Positions 1-5,286 of a stretch of DNA of 8,149 nucleotides are shown here, in pieces (the first letter of the stretch is position 1; each line of letters starts with the position of its first letter). The translations under genes were made by a program, and so were the position numbers. The notes below the pieces were generated by a model, which searched no databases, was not told the DNA's origin, and saw only the letters and a program-made list of their open reading frames with translations. Source of the stretch: Alphaproteobacteria bacterium (GTDB lineage: Bacteria; Pseudomonadota; Alphaproteobacteria; ATCC43930; CGMCC-115725); the NCBI GenBank assembly GCA_005888425.1, contig VAZF01000329.1:1-8149 (forward strand). Reading direction: 5' to 3'.

Positions 1-1385
1 AACAGGCGCGGCACCTCGTCGAGCGTCTCGATTAGAGCGTCGATGCGTTGCCGGAGCTGCGCCTCGGGGCCGCGATTGTCGCGCGCCCATTCCTCGACCA
101 GTGGCCGCGCGAGGCTCCAGATGTTGACCGTGGGGTCGAGCCGCCGCCCCACGCCTTCGACCAGCACCATCGTCTTTTGCAGCAGCAACAGTTGCGGCTG
201 CGTCTCCATGTCGAATTGCTCGGTCACATGAAACAGCTGCGCCAGGAGCCGCGCGATCGAGATCTCGCTCAAGGGCCTCCCGAGGATGGGTTCGCCGATC
301 GAGCGGCAGGCCTGCGTGAAGGCGTCGATCGAGCGCCGCCGCGGCACATAACCCGCGTCGAAATGCACCTCGGCAACGCGCCGGTAATCGCCCGTCAGAA
401 ACCCGATCAGCATGTCGGCGAGGTAATAGCGGGTTTGGCGGTCGAGCCGGCCCATGATGCCGAAATCCACAACCGCGAGCGCGCCGTCGCTATCGACAAA
501 CATGTTGCCGGGATGCAGATCGGCATGGAAAAAGCCGTCGCGGAACACCTGCTTGAAGAATGCGCCGGCCGCGTTGCGCAACAAGGCCTCGACATCGTGC
601 CCGGCGGCGATCAGCGCGGCGCGGTCGTCGACCCGGATGCCCCCGATGCGCTCGGTCGTCAGCACGGTGCGGCCGGTGCGCAGCCAATCGATCCGCGGCA
701 CCCGAAAGCTCGTATCGCCCGCGAAATTCTCGGCAAGCTCGGAGGCCGCGGCGGCCTCGAAGCGCAGATCCATTTCGAGCTGCACCGATTGCGCCAGCGT
801 TTCGACGACCTCGACCGGCTTCAGCCGCCGTAAATGCGGCTGGGTGCGCTCGGCGAGACGCGCCAGCCACAAGAACAGATCGAGGTCGCGCGCCATCGCG
901 CGGGCGATCCCCGGCCGCAACACCTTGACCGCGACTTCCGCGCCCTCGGTCGTGATCGCGAAATGCACCTGCGCGATCGAGGCGGCGGCGACCGCGGTAT
1001 CGTCAAACGCGGCGAAAAGGCTCGCGGGCGGCTGCTCGAATTCCGCCTCGATCAAGGCGCGCGCCTGAGCGCCGGGAAAGGGCGGCAGGCGGTCCTGCAA
1101 TTGCGTCAGATCTTCGGTGATCTCGTCGCCGAGGAGGTCGGCACGGGTCGACAGCAATTGCCCGAGCTTGATAAAGCTCGGCCCGAGCTCGGTCAGCGCC
1201 GCCGCGAGCCTCTCGCCGGGGCGGCCGCGGGCCCGGTCGCTTCGCCGGAGCAGCCGGGCGACGCGTAAGAGCGGCGCCATGCCGGCAGTGCCATCGAGCG
1301 GGAACAGCGCATCGTGCCGCGCCAGCGTCAGCCCGATCCAGACGAGACGGGCGAGATGGCGGCCGCTGCGAAAGAGCTCGAACAC
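1..1385 (-). CDS. ubiB: UbiB, ubiquinone biosynthesis atypical kinase/ATPase (3' end beyond window)
   Basis: Member of the ABC1/ADCK/UbiB atypical protein kinase-like family, a membrane-associated ATPase needed for aerobic ubiquinone synthesis, probably supporting the Ubi enzyme complex and lipid intermediates. About 461 codons are in the window and the frame runs off the left edge without a stop. Hallmarks: KLGQ at residues 73-76 (the family KxGQ motif); an alanine-rich nucleotide loop followed by SIAQVH at 133-141; VAVKV with the ATP-site Lys154; FHADLHPGN at 286-294; VVDFG with metal-binding Asp307. The family is usually about 510-550 aa, so roughly 50-80 residues, including the usual C-terminal membrane helices, are missing here. 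The start is GTG at 1385-1383, the first plausible start after the ubiE stop, which is in the same frame. It gives an N-terminus leading into LARHDALFPL, as in alphaproteobacterial homologues. It lies 24 bp after ubiE and is probably cotranscribed with it. The Shine-Dalgarno is weak. Confidence 0.95.
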   Translation of the reverse strand, partial: MFELFRSGRHLARLVWIGLTLARHDALFPLDGTAGMAPLLRVARLLRRSDRARGRPGERLAAALTELGPSFIKLGQLLSTRADLLGDEITEDLTQLQDRLPPFPGAQARALIEAEFEQPPASLFAAFDDTAVAAASIAQVHFAITTEGAEVAVKVLRPGIARAMARDLDLFLWLARLAERTQPHLRRLKPVEVVETLAQSVQLEMDLRFEAAAASELAENFAGDTSFRVPRIDWLRTGRTVLTTERIGGIRVDDRAALIAAGHDVEALLRNAAGAFFKQVFRDGFFHADLHPGNMFVDSDGALAVVDFGIMGRLDRQTRYYLADMLIGFLTGDYRRVAEVHFDAGYVPRRRSIDAFTQACRSIGEPILGRPLSEISIARLLAQLFHVTEQFDMETQPQLLLLQKTMVLVEGVGRRLDPTVNIWSLARPLVEEWARDNRGPEAQLRQRIDALIETLDEVPRL

Positions 1386-1409
1386 CGCGCTGGGTTCCGA
1401 CCGCCGCGG

Positions 1410-2201
1410 TCAGAGCCGCCAGGCGGAATGCAGCGCGGCGATGCCGCCGGTCAGATTGCGGAACTTGACCCGCTCGAGCCCGGCCGCCGCAATCAGCTCC
1501 GACAATTCGCTCTGCGCCGGAAATCGCCGGATGCTCTCGACGAGATAGGTATAGGCGTCGCGGTCGCCGGTGATGATCTGGCCGAGCCACGGCAGGAATT
1601 GAAAGCTGTAGAGATCGTAGAGGGGCTGCAGGAGCGGTGTTACCGCCGGGGTGAATTCGAGGCACAGAAACCGCCCGCCCGGCTTCAACACGCGGCGCGC
1701 CTCGGCGAGTGCGCGCTCGATCCGCGTCACGTTGCGTAGCCCGAATGCGATCGTATAGAGGTCCGCGGAACGGTCGGCGAGCGGCAGAAGCTCGGCATCG
1801 CCGCACAGCCATTCGATGCCGGCGAGGATGCCGTCATCGATCGCCCGGGCGCGGCCGGTCTCCAGCATCTCGAAGGTTGCGTCGCAGACAATGACGTGGC
1901 CGCCCGCCTCGGGGGTCAGCCTCGACAATGCTCGGCAGGCGATGTCGCCGGTGCCGCCGGCCACATCGACAAGCCGCTCGCCGGGGCGGGGATTGAGCCA
2001 GGCGATCATCTCGGCTTTCCACCAGCGATGGATGCCGCCGCTCATCAGATCGTTCATCAGATCGTAACGAGGCGCGACGCTGTCGAAGATGGCGCGCACG
2101 AGCGGCGCCTTGTCGCTCTCCAGCACGCGGCGAAAGCCGAAATCGGTGTCCCGACTCCCGTTGCGGCTAGCTGCCTCGCCTCTTGTCTCTGGCTCGCTCA
2201 T
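1410..2201 (-). CDS. ubiE: UbiE, demethylmenaquinone/2-polyprenyl-benzoquinol C-methyltransferase
   Basis: SAM-dependent class I methyltransferase that carries out the C-methylation step of ubiquinone (and, where present, menaquinone) synthesis. The 263-residue product is close to the family length (about 250-260). Visible motifs: the family signature YDLMN...S...H..W at 46-61; SAM motif I VDVAGGTGD at 78-86; an acidic strand-2 end at Asp107 that should bind the ribose; GDAELLPL at 134-141; FGLRN at 153-157; RRVLKPGGRFLCLEF at 169-183; and the usual GGIAALHSAWRL end. I chose the ATG at 2201 because the upstream extension of the frame is antisense to mutM and Ser/Arg-rich with no family similarity. 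The only purine-rich site (AAGGA, 2222-2218) is 16 nt from this start, so the ribosome site is not obvious. It is the first gene of a ubiE-ubiB unit and is divergent from mutM. Confidence 0.97.
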   Translation of the reverse strand: MSEPETRGEAASRNGSRDTDFGFRRVLESDKAPLVRAIFDSVAPRYDLMNDLMSGGIHRWWKAEMIAWLNPRPGERLVDVAGGTGDIACRALSRLTPEAGGHVIVCDATFEMLETGRARAIDDGILAGIEWLCGDAELLPLADRSADLYTIAFGLRNVTRIERALAEARRVLKPGGRFLCLEFTPAVTPLLQPLYDLYSFQFLPWLGQIITGDRDAYTYLVESIRRFPAQSELSELIAAAGLERVKFRNLTGGIAALHSAWRL

Positions 2202-2277
2202 CCGGCAGGAAGCATAATCCTTGCCGTATTCGCGCGCTATTACGGCGCCGAACCGAACCTTGTCGAGCGGTCTGCCG
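2202..2277. promoter_or_regulatory. Divergent ubiE/mutM intergenic region
   Basis: These 76 bp separate two divergently transcribed genes and must carry the promoter, or at least the start signals, of both. I see no convincing -35/-10 pair. TATTAC at 2238-2243 is the best -10-like hexamer on the plus strand but lacks a well-spaced -35. GAGCGG at 2265-2270 is a weak ribosome site for mutM. The call rests mainly on gene arrangement. Confidence 0.35.
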
Positions 2278-3105
2278 ATGCCGGAATTGCCTGAAGTCGA
2301 GACGGTCCGGCGCGGGCTGGCGCGCCGCATGAGCGGCCGCCGCATCGTCCAGGCCGAATTGCGCCGCCCCGATCTGCGCCGGCCGTTCCCACCAATGCTG
2401 GCCGAGCGGCTCGACGGCGCGCTGATCGGCGCTCTGGCGCGCCGCGGCAAATACATCCTGATCGAGCTCGACGAGACCGGGCTGTTGCTGCTGCATCTCG
2501 GCATGTCGGGCCGGATCATCGCCGGCGACGCGAATGGCGCCCACGCGAAGCACGACCATGTCGTCTTGACCCTCGATGACGGCACCGTGGTCCGCCTCAA
2601 CGATGCCCGCCGCTTCGGCATTCTCGATTATCTGCGGCGAGGCGAGGAGGCGACCCATCCGCTCCTCGCCGGCATGGGCCCGGAACCCTTGGAGCCGGGT
2701 TTTGACGGCGCCTATCTATCGCGCGCCCTGGCCCGCAAGATGACTCCGATCAAATCGGCATTGCTCGATCAGCGGATCGTCGCCGGGCTCGGGAACATCT
2801 ATGTCTGCGAGGCGCTCTATCGCGCCGGCATCTCGCCGCGCCGGCTCGCCGCGACCGTTACCGGCGCGCGCGCCGCGCGGCTGGCAAGCGCAATCCGCGA
2901 TGTCCTGACCGAGGCGATCGAGGCCGGCGGCTCATCCCTCAGGGATTATGTCCAGGCAAATGGCGAGCTTGGCTATTTCCAGCACCGCTGGGCGGTGTAC
3001 GGCCATGAGGGCGAACCGTGTCCGGGCTGTACCTGCGCCGAAGGCGTGCGCCGCATCACCCAGGCCGGCCGCTCGACCTTTTTCTGCGCGAAAAAGCAGC
3101 GCTAG
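2278..3105 (+). CDS. mutM: MutM/Fpg, formamidopyrimidine (8-oxoguanine) DNA glycosylase/AP lyase
   Basis: Bifunctional base-excision repair enzyme that removes 8-oxoG and formamidopyrimidines and cuts the abasic site by beta,delta-elimination. The 275-residue product is normal in length. The ATG at 2278 is fixed by chemistry: after Met removal, Pro2 of MPELPEVETVRRG is the Schiff-base nucleophile, and Glu3 and Glu6 follow. Lys58 in ARRGKYILIEL matches the catalytic and DNA-contacting Lys57 of E. coli. The H2TH region contains GLGNIYVCEALY and the conserved Asn. The C-terminal finger keeps the phosphate-binding arginine (Arg265 in AGRSTFFC). Its metal ligands are odd: cysteines at 248, 251, 253 and 270, while the position of the usual fourth ligand (273) is Lys, giving the ending CAKKQR. 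The final QR is in frame, so this is not a simple frameshift. The gene is divergent from ubiE and converges on a small minus-strand ORF 29 bp away. Confidence 0.97.
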   Translation: MPELPEVETVRRGLARRMSGRRIVQAELRRPDLRRPFPPMLAERLDGALIGALARRGKYILIELDETGLLLLHLGMSGRIIAGDANGAHAKHDHVVLTLDDGTVVRLNDARRFGILDYLRRGEEATHPLLAGMGPEPLEPGFDGAYLSRALARKMTPIKSALLDQRIVAGLGNIYVCEALYRAGISPRRLAATVTGARAARLASAIRDVLTEAIEAGGSSLRDYVQANGELGYFQHRWAVYGHEGEPCPGCTCAEGVRRITQAGRSTFFCAKKQR

Positions 3106-3134
3106 CTCTCAGCGCAAGTTGCTCGTTCGCAGCT

Positions 3135-3347
3135 TTAGCTCGCCTGGCTCGGCACATCGGGGCGCTGCGGCGTGCGCGAGCGAGAGCGCGGCTTTGCGGC
3201 GGCCTCGAGCTTTGCCGCGGCAGCCTTCTCCGCATCTTCGGCTTCCTTTGCCAAGCGCAGCGAACGCAGGCGCGTCGTCTTGGCCGCTTGCGCCTGACGC
3301 GCATCGGCATCGGGTCTGACGAATTTCGCAGAGCTGTTTTTTGCCAT
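3135..3347 (-). CDS. Hypothetical small Ala/Lys/Arg-rich protein, 70 aa
   Basis: I do not recognise a named family. The frame encodes 70 residues starting MAKNSSAKFVRPDADARQ, followed by a strongly helical, charged middle (TTRLRSLRLAKEAEDAEKAAAAKLEAAAK, about residues 24-52) and a basic Ser/Arg/Pro tail. It has no signal peptide, membrane segment or metal motif. Points in favour: a sensible soluble-protein N-terminus, heptad-like Ala/Lys/Glu spacing, codon use in keeping with the neighbours, and placement in an otherwise gene-free stretch. The alternative frames here give Arg-rich nonsense. Points against: short length, low complexity and no clear Shine-Dalgarno upstream of the ATG. It converges on mutM with a 29-bp gap that holds only a 5-bp stem (3099-3103/3111-3115). 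A nucleic-acid-associated or ribosome-associated role would be a guess from charge alone. Confidence 0.55.
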   Translation of the reverse strand: MAKNSSAKFVRPDADARQAQAAKTTRLRSLRLAKEAEDAEKAAAAKLEAAAKPRSRSRTPQRPDVPSQAS

Positions 3348-3754
3348 ATCAAGTACCGCTGTCGTTGTTCGGGTTATGCCACCTGTCAGAAGTAGAGTTT
3401 TACCGGTCGGCAGCCGTCTTTCGCGGCCCTGTGCCGGGGAATTGTTTGCTATCTGACGGATAACCTAGGACGCCGCCCGATAAGCGACACGCTTTCCGCA
3501 GCTCAGGATTATACGCGGCAAACTAACGCCTGTCTTTCTGATATCGGGGTTAAATCATTGGTTTCAAGATTAAGAATATCCCTAAACGAATTATTTGTGA
3601 AAACTAGCAGTGGTATCGCCCACCTCGGAGGCGACCGGTCCTGTCGCTCGACCTTCTGCCGCCCCTACCACCCGCTCTCTGGCGCCCGTAAGCTGACCCG
3701 GAGACAAACTGGACCGCGGCGCCACTGCCGCGATCGAAGAGTAGGAGCGGTGTC
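3348..3754. other. Intergenic region without a convincing gene, upstream of the enoyl-CoA hydratase
   Basis: About 400 bp lie between the divergently oriented small ORF and the enoyl-CoA hydratase gene, so promoters for both should be here. The part around 3530-3610 is clearly more AT-rich than the surroundings, with GATATC at 3540, TTAAATC at 3550, GATTAA at 3568 and ATATC at 3576 making a loose, imperfect dyad. I find no clear sigma-70 promoter, tRNA, terminator or consensus DnaA box. A 66-codon plus-strand frame starting with TTG at 3558 ends in an ATGA overlap with the next gene, but its translation does not look like a protein. Confidence 0.6.
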
Positions 3755-4540
3755 ATGACTGGCGGGCAATACACAAACATCCTGCTCGAGCGGCGCGGCG
3801 CGGTCGGCGTCGTTACGCTGAATCGGCCGCAGGCGCTCAACGCGCTGAACGCCGCCCTCGTCGCCGAGATCGGCTCGGCGTTCGACGATCTCGAAGCCGA
3901 TCCGGCGATCGGCGCGATCGTGCTGACGGGCAGCGACAAAGCGTTTGCCGCCGGCGCCGACATCAAGGAGATGGCCGACAAGACGTACATGCAGGCCTAT
4001 CAGGAAGATTTCATCACACGCGGCTGGGAGCGCGTCGCGCAATGCCGGAAGCCGGTCATCGCCGCGGTCGGCGGCTTTGCGCTCGGCGGCGGCTGCGAAG
4101 TCACGATGATGTGCGACATCGTCATTGCCAGCGAGAACGCGCGCTTTGGCCAGCCCGAGATCAACCTTGGCACGATGCCGGGCGCCGGCGGGACGCAGCG
4201 CCTGCCGCGCTTTATCGGCAAGGCCAAGGCGATGGATCTGTGCCTGACCGGCCGCATGATGGATGCGGCCGAGGCGGAGCGGGCAGGGCTCGTCAGCCGC
4301 ATCGTCCCTGCCGATAAATTGCTCGAAGAAGCGATCGCGGTCGCCGAGCGCATCAGCCAGCTGTCGCGCCCGATCGCGATGATGGTCAAGGAGGCGGTCA
4401 ATCGCGCCTTTGAGACGACGCTCGCCGAGGGCGTGCGCTTCGAGCGGCGCCTGTTTCACTCGACTTTCGCGACCGAGGATCAAAAGGAGGGCATGGCGGC
4501 CTTCATTGCCAAGCGCAAGCCCGCTTTTAAGAACCGCTGA
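3755..4540 (+). CDS. Enoyl-CoA hydratase (crotonase family)
   Basis: Probable short-chain enoyl-CoA hydratase, adding water to trans-2-enoyl-CoA in fatty-acid beta-oxidation or related acyl-CoA degradation; cytosolic and usually a hexamer. The 261 residues match the family length. The oxyanion-hole segment AFAAGADIKEM is at 63-73. GGFALGGGCE ends in Glu115, and FGQPEINLGTMPGAGGTQRL (131-150) carries Glu135. These correspond exactly to the two catalytic glutamates of rat mitochondrial hydratase (Glu144 and Glu164, offset 29), which favours true hydratase activity over other crotonase reactions. The C-terminal EGMAAFIAKRKPAF is also typical. The start is supported by AGGAG at 3743-3747, seven bases before the ATG. 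The gene stands alone between mutM and rpsT, with no other beta-oxidation genes nearby, so the substrate cannot be told from context. I give no symbol because paralogues cannot be separated. Confidence 0.93.
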   Translation: MTGGQYTNILLERRGAVGVVTLNRPQALNALNAALVAEIGSAFDDLEADPAIGAIVLTGSDKAFAAGADIKEMADKTYMQAYQEDFITRGWERVAQCRKPVIAAVGGFALGGGCEVTMMCDIVIASENARFGQPEINLGTMPGAGGTQRLPRFIGKAKAMDLCLTGRMMDAAEAERAGLVSRIVPADKLLEEAIAVAERISQLSRPIAMMVKEAVNRAFETTLAEGVRFERRLFHSTFATEDQKEGMAAFIAKRKPAFKNR

Positions 4541-4606
4541 CTTCAAGAACGCCGAGCGCCGCTGATTTCCAGGGGCAGCCGGGCCGCGGCGGTTGACGGG
4601 CCGCAG

Positions 4607-4636
4607 TTGACGCATGCCGGCCCGCGCCGATATAAG
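4607..4636 (+). promoter_or_regulatory. Candidate sigma-70-type promoter for rpsT
   Basis: TTGACG at 4607-4612 and TATAAG at 4631-4636 are separated by 18 bp and differ from the consensus hexamers by one or two bases each. The -10 lies 26 bp before the rpsT ATG, giving a leader of roughly 20 nt. A second TTGACG occurs 14 bp upstream at 4593-4598. This is the best promoter match in the window and fits a highly expressed ribosomal protein gene. Confidence 0.65.
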
Positions 4637-4662
4637 CCGCACTCCCGCTTTTGAGAGAGCCT

Positions 4663-4923
4663 ATGCCGCACCACAAATCCGCCGAGAAGCGTCTTCGGCA
4701 GACCGAGAAGCGCACCGTGGTCAACCGTTCGCGTTTGAGCCGCGTGCGCACATTCGTCAAGAATGTCGAGAGCGCGATCGAGACAGGCGATAAGGCGACG
4801 GCGCAATCCGCCTTCAATGTTGCGCAGCCCGAGCTGCATCGAGCGACGACGAAAGGCGTGATGCACAAAAACACCGTCGCGCGCAAACTGTCGCGTCTCG
4901 CCGCTCGCATCAACGCGCTCTGA
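4663..4923 (+). CDS. rpsT: 30S ribosomal protein S20 (bS20)
   Basis: Small basic protein that binds 16S rRNA early in 30S subunit assembly. The 86 residues agree with the family. The N-terminus MPHHKSAEKRLRQ is the S20 SAxKR motif, and the C-terminal helix KGVMHKNTVARKLSRLAARI (64-83) is the strongest family signature. The whole chain is Lys/Arg-rich and helical. I chose ATG at 4663 rather than the in-frame TTG at 4651 because S20 proteins begin 3-4 residues before the HKSA-type motif, and the GAGAGAG-like purine run at 4653-4659 then serves as the ribosome site. It has its own promoter just upstream. rpsT next to dnaA is a frequent alphaproteobacterial arrangement. No clear intrinsic terminator follows. 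Confidence 0.97.
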   Translation: MPHHKSAEKRLRQTEKRTVVNRSRLSRVRTFVKNVESAIETGDKATAQSAFNVAQPELHRATTKGVMHKNTVARKLSRLAARINAL

Positions 4924-5029
4924 GCGATCCCTCGGCCATGCGACAATCCGTCCAGCACTAGCTTCTCAATGTTTTCGCGGGGTTACGCCACAGCGTCAAA
5001 AATTCGTCATCGTTCACGTTTCAGTCTTG

Positions 5030-5057
5030 TTGCCAACCGCTCCGGCAAGCGGATAAA
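5030..5057 (+). promoter_or_regulatory. Candidate dnaA promoter
   Basis: TTGCCA (5030-5035) and GATAAA (5052-5057) are separated by 16 bp, a plausible -35/-10 pair. A dyad, CCGCT at 5037-5041 and AGCGG at 5048-5052, sits between the two hexamers where a repressor could bind. If used, the leader to the GTG start would be roughly 220 nt and would include all the hairpins downstream. This rests on motif matching only. Confidence 0.35.
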
Positions 5058-5066
5058 GTTCTCGCT

Positions 5067-5097
5067 CGCGAAGCGACAAAGTCTGTAAAACTTCGCG
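5067..5097. repeat. Inverted repeat, 7-bp arms, 17-nt loop
   Basis: CGCGAAG at 5067-5073 is the exact reverse complement of CTTCGCG at 5091-5097. It lies just downstream of the candidate dnaA promoter and has no T-run after it, so it does not look like an intrinsic terminator on the plus strand. Confidence 0.6.
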
Positions 5098-5108
5098 TCA
5101 CAACAGTA

Positions 5109-5136
5109 GCGATCAAAAAATCGCAGTAATTCTGCG
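5109..5136. repeat. Two overlapping 5-bp hairpins
   Basis: GCGAT (5109-5113) pairs with ATCGC (5120-5124) across an A-rich loop. CGCAG (5122-5126) pairs with CTGCG (5132-5136) across TAATT. The two stems share 5122-5124, so in RNA they would be mutually exclusive. Confidence 0.45.
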
Positions 5137-5137
5137 G

Positions 5138-5161
5138 CTGGCATTAAATCAATGATGCCAG
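5138..5161. repeat. Inverted repeat, 7-bp arms, extendable to 9
   Basis: CTGGCAT (5138-5144) is the exact reverse complement of ATGCCAG (5155-5161). In RNA the stem extends by a U-G and an A-U pair to leave a six-base loop, AAUCAA, at 5147-5152. The alternative upstream dnaA ATG codons at 5152 and 5155 lie in this hairpin and have no ribosome site, which argues against their use. Confidence 0.6.
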
Positions 5162-5234
5162 AAGGGGAGACGTTTGGCCGAATAGGAGGAGAAATCTCCA
5201 GGCCCTCTATTTTGCGTAGCATATCGTCACAGTG

Positions 5235-5254
5235 CCGATTTCTGGCGAAATCGG
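5235..5254. repeat. Perfect hairpin in dnaA leader, 8-bp stem and 4-nt loop
   Basis: CCGATTTC (5235-5242), loop TGGC, then GAAATCGG (5247-5254). It ends 32 bp before the proposed dnaA GTG start. It is the strongest small hairpin in the window and has no following T-run. It could act in the mRNA leader (stability or translation) or be a protein-binding dyad in DNA. Confidence 0.75.
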
Positions 5255-5272
5255 ATGCTTGCACGTTTTGCC

Positions 5273-5282
5273 GAGGGGGGAG
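5273..5282 (+). promoter_or_regulatory. Ribosome binding site deciding the dnaA start
   Basis: The purine run GAGGGGGGAG lies 4-13 bases before the GTG at 5287. No comparable site is suitably placed before the upstream ATGs at 5152 and 5155. A strong AGGAGG-like site at 5185-5190 has no start codon at a suitable distance. This supports GTG 5287 as the dnaA start. Confidence 0.6.
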
Positions 5283-5286
5283 CGGG

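Larger units (their letters stand above)
4924..5286 (+). promoter_or_regulatory. dnaA upstream region and leader
   Basis: This stretch holds the dnaA promoter and 5' leader. It is less GC-rich than the flanking genes, particularly at 5080-5160, and contains at least six perfect short inverted repeats, the main ones listed separately. The only DnaA-box-like site I could find (5048-5056 on the plus strand, two mismatches to TGTGGATAA) overlaps the proposed -10 element. Such a site could serve autoregulation, but one weak site is not an origin. A minus-strand frame at 5007-5222 is discussed under findings. Confidence 0.6.

Noticed and set aside
48..833. 261-codon plus-strand open frame opposite ubiB
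   Set aside because: It is antisense to unmistakable UbiB motifs (HADLHPGN, DFG). Long open antisense frames are common in GC-rich DNA.
3099..3115. Possible terminator after mutM
   Set aside because: Only a 5-bp stem (GCGCT/AGCGC), overlapping the stop codon region, with no T-run.
3558..3758. 66-codon plus-strand frame overlapping the enoyl-CoA hydratase start by ATGA
   Set aside because: TTG start without a ribosome site, Arg/Ser-rich composition and no recognisable motif. The ATGA overlap alone is weak evidence for translational coupling.
5185..5190. Strong AGGAGG-like ribosome site in the dnaA leader
   Set aside because: No ATG, GTG or TTG at 5-12 bases downstream. The nearest in-frame TTG (5212) is over 20 bases away and gives an unlikely N-terminus.
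5152..5286. Extended DnaA N-terminus from ATG 5152 (520 aa)
   Set aside because: No ribosome site, the ATG lies within a hairpin, the extra 45 residues do not resemble DnaA domain I, and a perfect hairpin lies in the stretch. GTG 5287 has a G-rich ribosome site and gives a normal length.
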